Both the position numbers and the translations under genes were made by a program. The notes under the pieces are model-generated. The model ran no database searches. It had not been told where the DNA came from and worked only from the letters and a program-made list of their open reading frames with translations. This document shows, piece by piece, positions 46,069-54,262 of a stretch of 64,000 nucleotides of DNA. The stretch's first letter is position 1. Every line of letters begins with the position of its first letter. The DNA is from Cupidesulfovibrio sp000226255 (GTDB taxonomy: Bacteria > Desulfobacterota > Desulfovibrionia > Desulfovibrionales > Desulfovibrionaceae), in NCBI RefSeq assembly GCF_003402415.2, contig NZ_AP036014.1:2914001-2978000 (forward strand), in the 5' to 3' direction.

Positions 46069-46626
46069 CTACTTCTTGCTGGGCCGGTCGTGAAAGATGG
46101 ACTTGCCGTACACGCCCACGGGCACGCCCATGACCACGTCGGCCTCGATGATGCCCAGCGCCCGCGCCGCCGCGCCCACGCGCTGCTGCACGCGGTTGTC
46201 GATGCTGAGCAGGCTGGCCGCCTTGGCGGCGGAAGACAGCGCGCAGCCGATGTCGATGATGCGCATGACGCAGTGCGGGCCGCCGTAGCCCATCTCCTTG
46301 GCGAAGGCGGGCTGCTGCCCGCGCGCCGCCAGAAAGGCCTTGCACGATTCGTGGCCGCAGGCCCCGCAGTCGTACCCGGCGGCGGGGGAGGAACGCAGGC
46401 CCACCAGCACCACGGCGTGGCACTGGGCGATGTTGTCCGCGTCGCGCAGCCAGTAGGCCTCGTTGGTGCTGCGCGGGGCAAAGTCGCGCATGGCCTCGGC
46501 AATGCGGGCCAGATCCGCCTCGTCGGAAACCACGGCGATTTCCAGAAAGTCCTTGCCGCCCGCCTTGGGGGCGGTACGCATGGCGGCGGCCATCAAACCG
46601 GCGGCCAGAATGGAAACGTCTTTCAT
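46069..46626 (-). CDS. DUF2148-type protein with CxxCxxxxC cluster motif
   Basis: 185 residues from ATG 46626 with GGAG 6-7 bases upstream; the GTG at 46638 would add four residues. The N-terminal half is a Rossmann-like domain (AAGLMAAAMRTAPKAGGKDFLEIAVVSD). YDCGACGHESCKAFLA holds three cysteines that may bind an iron-sulfur cluster, and a further CVMRIIDIGCALSSAAK carries two more. Such proteins occur in anaerobes and archaea; function unknown. Its 5' region shares the operator-bearing gap with chrB. Confidence 0.8.
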   Translation of the reverse strand: MKDVSILAAGLMAAAMRTAPKAGGKDFLEIAVVSDEADLARIAEAMRDFAPRSTNEAYWLRDADNIAQCHAVVLVGLRSSPAAGYDCGACGHESCKAFLAARGQQPAFAKEMGYGGPHCVMRIIDIGCALSSAAKAASLLSIDNRVQQRVGAAARALGIIEADVVMGVPVGVYGKSIFHDRPSKK

Positions 46627-46712
46627 GGCTGACTCCACTTCCTTTTATTCCATGATGTTGGGCGCGCGCCTTTCGCACGATCCCCGAGAGAGCAACTGCC
46701 TTATCTACTAGC

Positions 46713-46753
46713 GCAATTGACATATATGAGCCTCGTGATGATATGTCAATTGC
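46713..46753. promoter_or_regulatory. 13-bp inverted repeat before chrB
   Basis: Arms GCAATTGACATAT (46713-46725) and ATATGTCAATTGC (46741-46753) are perfect complements around 15 bases. A third copy of the half-site, GGCAATTGACA, is at 46778-46788. The repeat lies between two divergent genes and overlaps the -35 element of the chrB promoter, so it is a strong candidate for a repressor operator; ChrB itself or another oxyanion regulator could bind it. Confidence 0.65.
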
Positions 46754-46778
46754 CACTTTTTAAAAAAAGCATTATCTG
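46750..46778 (+). promoter_or_regulatory. Promoter of chrB-chrA
   Basis: TTGCCA (46750-46755) and TATCTG (46773-46778) are 17 bases apart. The -35 hexamer overlaps the right arm of the inverted repeat, and the third half-site lies just after the -10 hexamer. Confidence 0.55.
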
Positions 46779-46803
46779 GCAATTGACACACAAGGAGACT
46801 GCC

Positions 46804-47865
46804 ATGCCCGCCGACCAAGCCCGCGCCCTGCCGTGGCTGCTGTGCATCCACAACATCCCCCCCAAGCCGCCCTACCTGCGGGCCAAGGCCGCCCGCCGCC
46901 TTGCCGCGCTGGGGGCCGTGGCCCTGAAGAACGCCGTGTACGTGCTGCCCGACGGAGAACGGCAGCGCGACGGCCTGCTGTGGCTGGCCCGCGAGATAGA
47001 AGAGGGCGGCGGACGGGCCTTCGTCTGCGGCGCATGCTTCGACGTGGAGGCGGGCGGCCTGACCGACGCCCAGGTCAAGGCGCTGTTCGTGGAGGCGCGC
47101 GACGCCCAGTACCGGGAGTTGGCCGCCGAGGCGCAGCCGGAATTCGAGGCCCTGGGCGACCCCCGCGAGGTCGATGCCCCCCGGCGCGATGCCGTGGCCG
47201 CATGGGCGGCGCAGTTGCGCGCCCGGTTCGAGGCCGTCGCCGCCGTGGACTTTTTCGGCGCGCCCGCGCGCGAGATGGTGGAAGGATTGCTGGCCGGGGC
47301 CGAACGCTGGCTGCGCCTGGGCGCGCCCGGTGCCGCCCGCGCCGTGCAGACCGAAACGTACCTGCGCGCGGACGACTACAAGGGCTGCGTATGGGTGACC
47401 CGGCCCGGCGTGCACGTGGACCGCATCGCCAGCGCATGGCTGGTACGCAGGTTCATCGACGCCGAGGCCGCGTTCCGCTTCGGCCCGCCGGAATGCCGCG
47501 CGGACGGGACAGGCGGGCCAGACGGGCCAGGCAGGACAGGCAGGGCAGGCTCTAGTCGTTGCATCCGCTTCGACATGGCCGAGGCGGAATTCACCCACGA
47601 GGGCGAACTGTGCACCTTCGAGGTGCTGTCGCGCCGCTTCGGACTGGACGCGGACCCTGCCCTGGCCGCCGTGGGCGCGGTGATCCACGACATCGACCTG
47701 GACGAGCGCCACCCCGCCCGGCCGGAATCGCCGGGTGTGGGCGCGCTCATCGCGGGCATAACCCTGCGCACCGACGATGACGACGAACGCCTGGAACGCG
47801 GCTTCCGCGTGCTGGACGACCTGCTGGAATACTTCCGCCGCAGCGCGCCCGCGCGCCCCGCATAG
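46804..47865 (+). CDS. chrB: Chromate resistance protein ChrB
   Basis: 353 residues from ATG 46804 with CAAGGAGACTGCC. The N-terminal domain (WLLCIHNIPPKPPYLRAKAARRLAALGAVALKNAVYVLP) and C-terminal domain (GCVWVTRPGVHVDRIASAWLVRRFIDAEAAFRF, IRFDMAEAEFTHEGELCTFEVLSRRFGL, ALIAGITLRTDDDDERL) together are the ChrB fold. In other bacteria ChrB senses chromate and controls chrA; the C-terminal part may bind the oxyanion. A short Gly/Arg/Pro-rich insert (about 47505-47555) separates RFGPPE from the FDMAEA segment. Directly followed by chrA. Confidence 0.88.
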   Translation: MPADQARALPWLLCIHNIPPKPPYLRAKAARRLAALGAVALKNAVYVLPDGERQRDGLLWLAREIEEGGGRAFVCGACFDVEAGGLTDAQVKALFVEARDAQYRELAAEAQPEFEALGDPREVDAPRRDAVAAWAAQLRARFEAVAAVDFFGAPAREMVEGLLAGAERWLRLGAPGAARAVQTETYLRADDYKGCVWVTRPGVHVDRIASAWLVRRFIDAEAAFRFGPPECRADGTGGPDGPGRTGRAGSSRCIRFDMAEAEFTHEGELCTFEVLSRRFGLDADPALAAVGAVIHDIDLDERHPARPESPGVGALIAGITLRTDDDDERLERGFRVLDDLLEYFRRSAPARPA

Positions 47866-47874
47866 GAGGCAACC

Positions 47875-49332
47875 ATGGATGCCGCACCGCCCCCCAAGGC
47901 ATCACCCCCTGCCGCAACATCACCTGACGCATCGTCAGCCTCCCCCGCGTCCCCGCCCCCCGCCACGCCCCACCCCACCTTCGGCGAGGCCCTGCGCACC
48001 TGGCTGCGCGTGGGCTGCCTGGGCTTCGGCGGACCAGCCGGACAGATCGCCCTGATGCACCGCATCGTGGTGGACGAAAAACGCTGGGTGGACGACGCGC
48101 GCTTCCTGCACGCCCTGAACTACTGCACCCTGCTGCCGGGGCCGGAGGCGCAGCAGCTTGCCACCTACGTGGGCTGGCTGCTGCACCGCACCGCCGGGGG
48201 CATCGCGGCGGGCACGCTGTTCGTGCTGCCCGGCTTCTGCGTGGTGATGGCGCTGTCGTTCATCTATGCGGCATACCGGCAGATTCCCGCCATCGATGCG
48301 CTGTTCTGGGGGCTGAAGCCCGCCGTGCTGGCCGTGGTGCTGGAAGCGCTGCTGCGCGTGGGCCGCAGGTCGCTGCGCGACGGGTTCTCGCTGGCGCTGG
48401 CGGGCGGGGCGTTCGCGGCGCTGTTCGCCTTCGGGGTGCCCTTTCCGGCGGTGGTCTTTGGCGCGGGGCTGCTGGGCTGGCTGCGCGCGCGGTACGCACC
48501 TGCCGCAGGCGGCGGCAACGGCGCAGGGGCCTCGCATGCTCCAGCAGGAAAAGGGACGCCCCCCGCAAGCGCCCTCCCTGCGGCCATCCGCGACATGCCC
48601 GATCACGCCCGGCCCTCCACCGCCCGCGCCCTGGGTGTGCTGGCCACCTGGCTGCCGCTATGGCTGGGGCCGGTGCTGCTGCTCGGCCTGCTGCTGGGAT
48701 GGGACAACGTTTACGCCAGGATGGGCGTGTTCTTCAGCAAGATGGCTGTGGTCACCTTCGGCGGGGCCTACGCGGTGCTGGCCTACGTGGCCCAGCAGGC
48801 CGTGCAGGCGCACGGCTGGCTCACCGCCGCCGACATGCTGGGCGGCCTGGCCCTGGCGGAAACCACGCCCGGCCCGCTGATACTGGTGTTGCAGTTCGTG
48901 GGCTACCTGGCCGCGTGGAACAGCCCCGGCGCGCTCCACCCGGCCCTGGCCGGGCTGCTGGGGGCCACCCTGACGGTGTGGGTCACCTTCACCCCGTGTT
49001 TTCTGTGGATATTCCTGGGCGCGCCGTACATCGAGGCGGTGCGCGGCAGGCCCGCGCTGGCCGCCGCGCTGGCGGGCGTCACCGCCGCCGTGGCCGGGGT
49101 CATCGCCAACCTTTCGCTGTGGTTCGGGCTGCACGTGCTGTTCGGCACCGTCGGCACATGGGATGGTCCCATCGGACTGCACCTGCCCCTGCCCGCCCCG
49201 GCAAGCCTGGACCCGGTGGCCGCCCTGCTGGCCGTGGGCGCGGGCGTGGCCCTGCTGCGCTTCAAGGCCCCCATGCTGCCCGTGTTGGCGGCCTGCGCCG
49301 GACTGGGCGCGGTGATCCGCCTGATTCTGTAG
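47875..49332 (+). CDS. chrA: Chromate transporter ChrA, two-domain form
   Basis: 485 residues from ATG 47875, 9 bases after chrB, ribosome site AGGAGGCAACC. Two CHR domains: LRVGCLGFGGPAGQIALMHRIVVDEKRW plus ALNYCTLLPGPEAQQLATYVGW in the first; FFSKMAVVTFGGAYAVLAYVAQQAV plus GLALAETTPGPLILVLQFVGYLA in the second. It extrudes chromate, or possibly sulfate-like anions, driven by the membrane potential. The N-terminus is Pro/Ala-rich for about 35 residues. Confidence 0.95.
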   Translation: MDAAPPPKASPPAATSPDASSASPASPPPATPHPTFGEALRTWLRVGCLGFGGPAGQIALMHRIVVDEKRWVDDARFLHALNYCTLLPGPEAQQLATYVGWLLHRTAGGIAAGTLFVLPGFCVVMALSFIYAAYRQIPAIDALFWGLKPAVLAVVLEALLRVGRRSLRDGFSLALAGGAFAALFAFGVPFPAVVFGAGLLGWLRARYAPAAGGGNGAGASHAPAGKGTPPASALPAAIRDMPDHARPSTARALGVLATWLPLWLGPVLLLGLLLGWDNVYARMGVFFSKMAVVTFGGAYAVLAYVAQQAVQAHGWLTAADMLGGLALAETTPGPLILVLQFVGYLAAWNSPGALHPALAGLLGATLTVWVTFTPCFLWIFLGAPYIEAVRGRPALAAALAGVTAAVAGVIANLSLWFGLHVLFGTVGTWDGPIGLHLPLPAPASLDPVAALLAVGAGVALLRFKAPMLPVLAACAGLGAVIRLIL

Positions 49333-49388
49333 GCGGACGGACCGGACGCCGCTCCTTTCCGCCCACTTTCCCGAGCCGAAACGACGAA

Positions 49389-49430
49389 CGCCCCCGGCGC
49401 GCCCTGTCTCATCGGGACGCGCCGGGGGCG
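49389..49430. terminator. Bidirectional terminator between chrA and rubredoxin
   Basis: Perfect 13-bp stem CGCCCCCGGCGCG / CGCGCCGGGGGCG around a 16-base loop, followed by CTTTC on the plus strand and TTCGTCGTTTCGG on the minus strand. It serves the two convergent genes. Confidence 0.7.
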
Positions 49431-49464
49431 CTTTCATCCGCTGTCGCCAATACGTTCCGCGCGG

Positions 49465-49623
49465 CTACTGCACGGGCTCGAAGTATTCCTTCTCCGCGTC
49501 GCACCACGGGCACACCCAGTCTTCCGGCAAATCCGCGAAGGGGGTATCCGGCCCCACGCCATGTTCGGGGTCGCCCTCGGCGGGGTCGTACACATAGCCG
49601 CAGGGGCACTTGTACTTCTGCAT
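49465..49623 (-). CDS. Rubredoxin with an unusual CxC metal pair
   Basis: 52 residues from ATG 49623 behind AAGGAGACACCG. The body YVYDPAEGDPEHGVGPDTPFADLPEDW and second pair CPWC are typical of rubredoxin, a small one-electron carrier with Fe(Cys)4. The first pair reads KYKCPCGY, that is CxC, instead of the canonical CxxC. The bases (TGC CCC TGC GGC) leave no doubt within this assembly. Such forms may have altered redox potential. The neighbouring gene is a BON lipoprotein, with no obvious redox partner. Confidence 0.93.
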   Translation of the reverse strand: MQKYKCPCGYVYDPAEGDPEHGVGPDTPFADLPEDWVCPWCDAEKEYFEPVQ

Positions 49624-49705
49624 CGGTGTCTCCTTGCGCCATGTCGGGCGCTGTTTCGGTCGTCCGCGCGCGCCCCGCGCACGCATGCGGGGCGCGGCGG
49701 AATGG

Positions 49706-50260
49706 CTACGGAATCAGGTACGACTTCACCGAGCGCACGCCGCCCACGGCGCGCGCCACCATCACGGCGCGGTCCACGTCAGCCTGCGCGCGCACCATGC
49801 CCAGCAGCACCACGTGGCCGCCGTATACTTCAAGGTCGATCTGGGTGGAACTGAGGGCCTTTTCGGCGATGAGGTTGGTGCGCACCTTGGTGGCCACGGC
49901 CAGGTCGTCGGCGGTATGCCCGGTGCCCGGATCGAACCAGTGGGTGGTTACCGAACGCACGCCCTTGACCTTGCGCGCGATCATCACGGCAGGGTCGCGG
50001 AACGACGACTGCACCTCGCCCACCAGAAAGACGCGCCCGTCGTAGCTGTACACCTTCACGGCGTACCCGTCCGAGGCGTCGCGCTGCAAGAGGTCGCTCT
50101 TGATGGCGGTGCGGATGGTGCTGTCGTCCACCATGGTGCCCACGGTGCGTTCGTCCTGCGGCACGGAATAGACGGCACAGCCGCCCAGACCGGAAAGCAC
50201 GAGCACCGAGGCCGCCAGCAGCAGCACCGGCATGACGGCGGAAAGGATGCGGCGTTTCAT
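49706..50260 (-). CDS. BON-domain lipoprotein
   Basis: 184 residues from ATG 50260 with AGGAGACTGCC. The lipoprotein signal ends LVLSGLGGC. Two BON domains follow (TIRTAIKSDLLQRDASDGYAVKVYSYDGRVFLVGEV and KVRTNLIAEKALSSTQIDLEVYGGHVVLLGMV). BON proteins attach to membranes or phospholipids and occur in osmotic stress and secretin contexts (OsmY/DolP). Probably on the periplasmic side of the outer membrane. The start region lies in a 339-base gap before the glycerate kinase gene. Confidence 0.85.
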   Translation of the reverse strand: MKRRILSAVMPVLLLAASVLVLSGLGGCAVYSVPQDERTVGTMVDDSTIRTAIKSDLLQRDASDGYAVKVYSYDGRVFLVGEVQSSFRDPAVMIARKVKGVRSVTTHWFDPGTGHTADDLAVATKVRTNLIAEKALSSTQIDLEVYGGHVVLLGMVRAQADVDRAVMVARAVGGVRSVKSYLIP

Positions 50261-50599
50261 GGCAGTCTCCTGCATTGTGTTCTGCGGTTGGTTGCCCCGC
50301 GCCCCGCGCCGCCCCACTGCCAAAGGGGGCGGCTCGGGCGCGAAGATTCATGATGAAATATAGCACGCGCCGGGCGCGCTGTCACCGGGGCGGGCGCGGC
50401 ATGGACGGCCATCCGCCTTCCCCGCCGTCACGCCTCTTGACCGGTGGCGCACGGGCCACCTACCATGCGTCACGCGGCAGCGCCCCGCGCCCCGCCTTCT
50501 TCGTGAAGGATCGCCACGCGGACGGAAACCGCACCGCCGCCCCACCCCCAACCACGTCCCCGCAACGACGCCCCCTAACGACGCCAAGGAGATCGCCGC
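50261..50599. other. Intergenic region before the glycerate kinase gene
   Basis: 339 bases of GC-rich DNA between divergent genes. A few short GC hairpins, no AT-rich promoter that I can identify with confidence, no RNA gene. Confidence 0.4.
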
Positions 50600-51958
50600 A
50601 TGACCCCCGAACAGCGCGCCGTCCTCGACCATATCCTGTCCCGCGCCCTGGACGCCGTGGCCCCCGACCGCGCCGTGCACCGCCACGTGCGCCGCGACGG
50701 CAACACCCTGCACATAGCGGGGCGCGACTACGACCTTTCCGCCCACGACCGGGTATACGTGGTGGGCGCGGGCAAGGGGGCCGCCCCCATGGCCGCCGCG
50801 CTGGAGGACATCCTGGGCGACCGGGTGCACGACGGCGTGGTGGTGGTGAAGTACGGGCACACCGCCCCCCTGAGGCGCATCGCCCTGCGCGAGGCCGCCC
50901 ACCCCGTGCCCGACGCCGCCGGAGAACGCGCCGCCAACGAGATACTGGACCTGGTGCGCACGGCGGGCCCGCGCGACCTCGTGCTGTGCGCCCTTACCGG
51001 CGGGGCCAGCGCGCTCACCCCGGCGCTGCAGCCGGGCATCACCCTGGACGACATGCGCGCCGCCACCACCCTGCTGCTGGAATGCGGGGCCACCATCCAC
51101 GAGATCAACGCCCTGCGCAAACACCTGTCCGCCTTCGGCGGCGGCAACCTGGCCCGCGCGGCCGCCCCGGCGCAGGTGGTGTCGCTGATCATCTCCGACG
51201 TGGTGGGCGACGACCTGGACGTCATCGCCTCCGGCCCCACCTCGCCCGATGCATCCACCTATGCCGACTGCACATCCATCGCCGACAGGTTCGGCATTCT
51301 CCACAGGCTGCCCGCGCCGGTGGTGGAACGGCTGACGGCGGGGCTGCGCGGCCTTGCGGCGGAAACGCCCAAGCCCGGCGACCCGGTGTTCGGCGCGGTG
51401 CAGAACTGCATCGTGGCCAGCAACAGGCAGGCGCTGGAGGCGGCGGCGGAAGCGGCCGCCGCGCGCGGCTACCGGCCGCGCATCCTCACCGACACCATGA
51501 CCGGCGAGGCCCGCGTGCGCGCCCGCGAACTGGTGGAGGAAGCCACCCGCGCAGCCGTTGGGCTGCCCCACCCCGAAGGCCCGTTCTGCCTGCTGGCGGG
51601 CGGCGAAACCACCGTCACCATCAGCGGCGGCGGACTTGGCGGACGTAACCAGGAAATGGCCCTGGCCGCCGCCATCCGCATGGACGAACTGGCCGACTGC
51701 GAGCATATCGCCATGCTCTGCGCGGGCACCGACGGCACTGATGGGCCGACCGACGCCGCCGGGGGCTACGCATCCGGCAGCACCCTGTGCGTGGCCCGCG
51801 AGTGCGGCGTGGACGCCCACGGCCACCTTGCCGACAACGACGCCTACCACTTCCTGGACCGCACCGGGCACATCCTGCGCACCGGCCCCACCCTGACCAA
51901 CGTCATGGACCTGGCCGTGCTGCTGGTGGATGCGCCCAAGGGCAAGCCCGCCGCGTAA
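50600..51958 (+). CDS. Glycerate 2-kinase (MOFRL type)
   Basis: 452 residues from ATG 50600, with CCAAGGAGATCGCC. Two-domain glycerate kinase: VYVVGAGKGAAPMAAAL, VVVVKYGHTAPL, LCALTGGASALTPAL, INALRKHLSAFGGGNLA, LIISDVVGDDLDVIASGPT; C-terminal MOFRL domain FCLLAGGETTVTISGGGLGGRNQEMALAAAI and CAGTDGTDGPTDAAGGY. It phosphorylates D-glycerate to 2-phosphoglycerate, closing serine/glyoxylate degradation; the class V aminotransferase at 43 kb would fit the same route but is not linked. Confidence 0.93.
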   Translation: MTPEQRAVLDHILSRALDAVAPDRAVHRHVRRDGNTLHIAGRDYDLSAHDRVYVVGAGKGAAPMAAALEDILGDRVHDGVVVVKYGHTAPLRRIALREAAHPVPDAAGERAANEILDLVRTAGPRDLVLCALTGGASALTPALQPGITLDDMRAATTLLLECGATIHEINALRKHLSAFGGGNLARAAAPAQVVSLIISDVVGDDLDVIASGPTSPDASTYADCTSIADRFGILHRLPAPVVERLTAGLRGLAAETPKPGDPVFGAVQNCIVASNRQALEAAAEAAAARGYRPRILTDTMTGEARVRARELVEEATRAAVGLPHPEGPFCLLAGGETTVTISGGGLGGRNQEMALAAAIRMDELADCEHIAMLCAGTDGTDGPTDAAGGYASGSTLCVARECGVDAHGHLADNDAYHFLDRTGHILRTGPTLTNVMDLAVLLVDAPKGKPAA

Positions 51959-51990
51959 GGCCGCCCGGCCGGAGAAGAAAGGGAGACTTC

Positions 51991-52371
51991 GTGAAGGACG
52001 CCCGCGAAACCATCAGGCCGGAAAAAACGGACAAGCCCGGTGACCGGCCCGCCCCCCGCCCCGCGCACCCCCTGGCCGGGTTGCGTTCGGTGGGACCGGC
52101 AGCCCGGCGCGACCTTGACCTGCTGGGCGTGCGCACCCTGGCCGACCTCGCGGCGGCGGACCCGCAGGAACTGTACGACCGGCTGTGCTCGCGCACCGGG
52201 CAACGCCACGACCCGTGCGTGCTCGACGTGTTCGCCTGCGCCGTGGCCCAGGCCCGCCACCCGCGCCTGCCCGCCCCCCTGCGCGACTGGTACAACTGGA
52301 CTCCCCACCGCAAGGCTGGCGCCCTGCGCGACGCGCTGCCGCCGCCCCCCGGCGGCGATTCCGGAAAGTGA
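51991..52371 (+). CDS. Helix-hairpin-helix protein, Cdd1-like
   Basis: 126 residues from GTG 51991, with AAAGGGAGAC in front. After about 30 charged residues comes PLAGLRSVGPAARRDLDLLGVRTLADLAAADPQELYDRLC, a helix-hairpin-helix, then PCVLDVFACAVAQAR and DWYNWTPHRKAG. This is the pattern of the small Cdd1 (pathogenicity locus) family. DNA binding is plausible, function unknown. Begins 32 bases after the glycerate kinase stop. Confidence 0.75.
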   Translation: MKDARETIRPEKTDKPGDRPAPRPAHPLAGLRSVGPAARRDLDLLGVRTLADLAAADPQELYDRLCSRTGQRHDPCVLDVFACAVAQARHPRLPAPLRDWYNWTPHRKAGALRDALPPPPGGDSGK

Positions 52372-52488
52372 CGCGCCGGGCACCCTGCCCGCGCCAGTGC
52401 GCGCCGCTGGCCACGACGCCCCCTTCCACCCGCCAGCCCGGCATCCCCGGCCAGCGCCCCGCCCATTCCATCCCCCCGAAACGCGAAA

Positions 52489-52521
52489 CGCCCCGCGTCT
52501 CCTTGCCGGAGACGCGGGGCG
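52489..52521 (-). terminator. Terminator of the HU gene
   Basis: Perfect 14-bp stem CGCCCCGCGTCTCC / GGAGACGCGGGGCG with a 5-base loop, 25 bases after the HU stop; minus-strand continuation TTTCGCGTTTC. Confidence 0.75.
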
Positions 52522-52546
52522 CGGAAATCTGCGGCCCGTGGGCTGC

Positions 52547-52822
52547 CTACTTCACGGAATCCTTCAGCAGCTTGCCGGGGGTGAACTTCACCACCTTGCC
52601 GGAAGGAATGGTGATTTCTTCGCCGGTGCGGGGGTTGCGGCCCTTGCGCGCGGCGCGTTCGGTCACCTTGAAGCTGCCGAAGCCGGTGAAGGTCACGGAT
52701 TCGCCGGCGGCCAGGGCGTCGGCAAGCACGGCGATGGTGGCGTCAAGCGCGCCTTCGGCCTGGACCTTGGAGGCAAGACCGGCCTTGGCGCGGATCTTTT
52801 CAACCAGTTCAGCTTTGGTCAT
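52547..52822 (-). CDS. hup: DNA-binding protein HU
   Basis: 91 residues from ATG 52822, with GGAGATACCG; the longer frame is not conserved. HU family: MTKAELVEKIRAKAGL, FGSFKVTERAARKGRNPRTGEEITIPSGKVVKFTPGKLLKD with the conserved proline at the arm tip (RNPRTG). Binds and bends DNA without sequence preference. Transcribed alone. Confidence 0.96.
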   Translation of the reverse strand: MTKAELVEKIRAKAGLASKVQAEGALDATIAVLADALAAGESVTFTGFGSFKVTERAARKGRNPRTGEEITIPSGKVVKFTPGKLLKDSVK

Positions 52823-53136
52823 CGGTATCTCCATATGGGGGTTTCGGTCCGCGCGCGCTCCGGCGGCGCGGTATTGCATGCACGTGGTGCAAGGGCGCAG
52901 CTTTTACAGAGGTTGGCCCCCTTGTCAACCGTTTCTGCCCTCTAAGGCGCGCCGTTGCTTGATTCGTCACGCAACCGCCCCCGTTTCGGGCATGCCTTCG
53001 GCGTGTCCGCTGCCCACCCCCGGCGCCGGAACGCGGCGGCATGACGGGAAAACGCGCCGCGCAACCCTTTGATTTCGGTCCCGCTTGCGCTATAGAGGCC
53101 CCACAGAGAGACGGGAACCAGGGAGACGCAACCCCC

Positions 53137-53607
53137 ATGGAAGTGCGCATCGAACGCCTGCCGGAACTTCGCGTGGTCGGCATCCGCGTGCACGGCCCCT
53201 ATGCCGAATCGGGGCCGCAGGCGTGGAAGCTGCTTTCGCCGTGGATCGCGCGGCGGCAGGTGGCGTCCGCCTCCACCATGTTCCTCGGCCTGTGCCACGA
53301 CGATCCGGAAATCACCCCGCCGGAACGCATCCGCTACGATGCCATGGTCACGGTGCCGGACGGTTTCGAGCCGGACGACTACGTCATCGTGCGGGTCATC
53401 CGGTCGCGGGAGTACGCCGTGGTGGAGCACAAGGGGCCTTACGCCACCCTGCCGTGGTCGTGGTCGGCGCTGTACTGGGAATGGCTGCCCGACAGCGGGC
53501 GCACCCCGCTGTCCGCGCCGCGCATGGAGATCTATCTCAACGATCCGGGTGCCACGCCCGAGGACGACCTGCTCACCCGCCTCTACCTGCCGCTGGCCCC
53601 GCTGTAA
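53137..53607 (+). CDS. GyrI-like small-molecule-binding protein
   Basis: 156 residues from ATG 53137; a ribosome-like GGGAG is about 12 bases before. The whole protein is one GyrI/AraC effector-binding domain (VRIERLPELRVVGIRVHGPYAESGPQAWKLL, ITPPERIRYDAMVTVPDGFEP, YAVVEHKGPYATLPWSWSALYWEWLP, RMEIYLND). No DNA-binding domain. Such proteins bind hydrophobic compounds or gyrase; function here is not known. Confidence 0.88.
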   Translation: MEVRIERLPELRVVGIRVHGPYAESGPQAWKLLSPWIARRQVASASTMFLGLCHDDPEITPPERIRYDAMVTVPDGFEPDDYVIVRVIRSREYAVVEHKGPYATLPWSWSALYWEWLPDSGRTPLSAPRMEIYLNDPGATPEDDLLTRLYLPLAPL

Positions 53608-53671
53608 CATCCGCCGCCCCGGCGGCGAACATCCATGCGCCGCGCACCGCGCACCGCGCACAGGAGGAACA

Positions 53672-54262
53672 ATGCTGCATCACAACGTTTCGCGCACGCT
53701 CGCCGCGCTGCTGCTGGTTCTTGCCGCGCTTGCCCTTTCGGCCTGCGCCCCCGGCAATTCCGTCCGCCTGCTCTACTCGCCGCCCGACGCTTCCGTGCTG
53801 CCCGATCCTTCCGCCCCCCGCGTGACCGTGGTCATGTTCGAGGACAAGCGCCCGGTGGTGCAGGTGGGCGAACGCAAGGACGGCACCTCGTTCGTGGCCT
53901 CGTCCACCGTGTCCGACTGGATCAGCCGCTCGCTGGCCGACGAACTGGCCCGCCAGGGGCTGCAGGTGTCCTTTGCCCTGACCCAGGAACAGGCCCGCGC
54001 GGGCGGCCCCGACTACATCGTCACCGGCGTGGTCAACGAGGTGTGGCTGAAGGAACTGAAGACCACCGAGTTCAGCACCTCCATGAAGCTGGCCGTCACC
54101 GTGTCGGACTACACCAAGGTGCTGTACACCGAGCACCTGTCCGGCGGGCAGTCCAAGCAGGTCATTCCCGCCTCCGACGTGGCCGAGAAGCTGCTGGCCG
54201 AAACCCTGCGCGACGTGCTGCAACCCGCGGCCCGCAAGGTACAGGCCACCGTGAAGAAATAG
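53672..54262 (+). CDS. Outer-membrane lipoprotein, YajG-like
   Basis: 196 residues from ATG 53672 with AGGAGGAACA. Signal LVLAALALSAC ends in the lipidated Cys. The mature part (VTVVMFEDKRPVVQVGERKD, VSDWISRSLADELARQGLQV, YIVTGVVNEVWLKELKTTEFSTSMKLAVTVSD) resembles the YajG/LPS-assembly-type lipoproteins with a two-layer fold. The TPR gene begins on the base after its stop codon, so both are one operon. Confidence 0.75.
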   Translation: MLHHNVSRTLAALLLVLAALALSACAPGNSVRLLYSPPDASVLPDPSAPRVTVVMFEDKRPVVQVGERKDGTSFVASSTVSDWISRSLADELARQGLQVSFALTQEQARAGGPDYIVTGVVNEVWLKELKTTEFSTSMKLAVTVSDYTKVLYTEHLSGGQSKQVIPASDVAEKLLAETLRDVLQPAARKVQATVKK

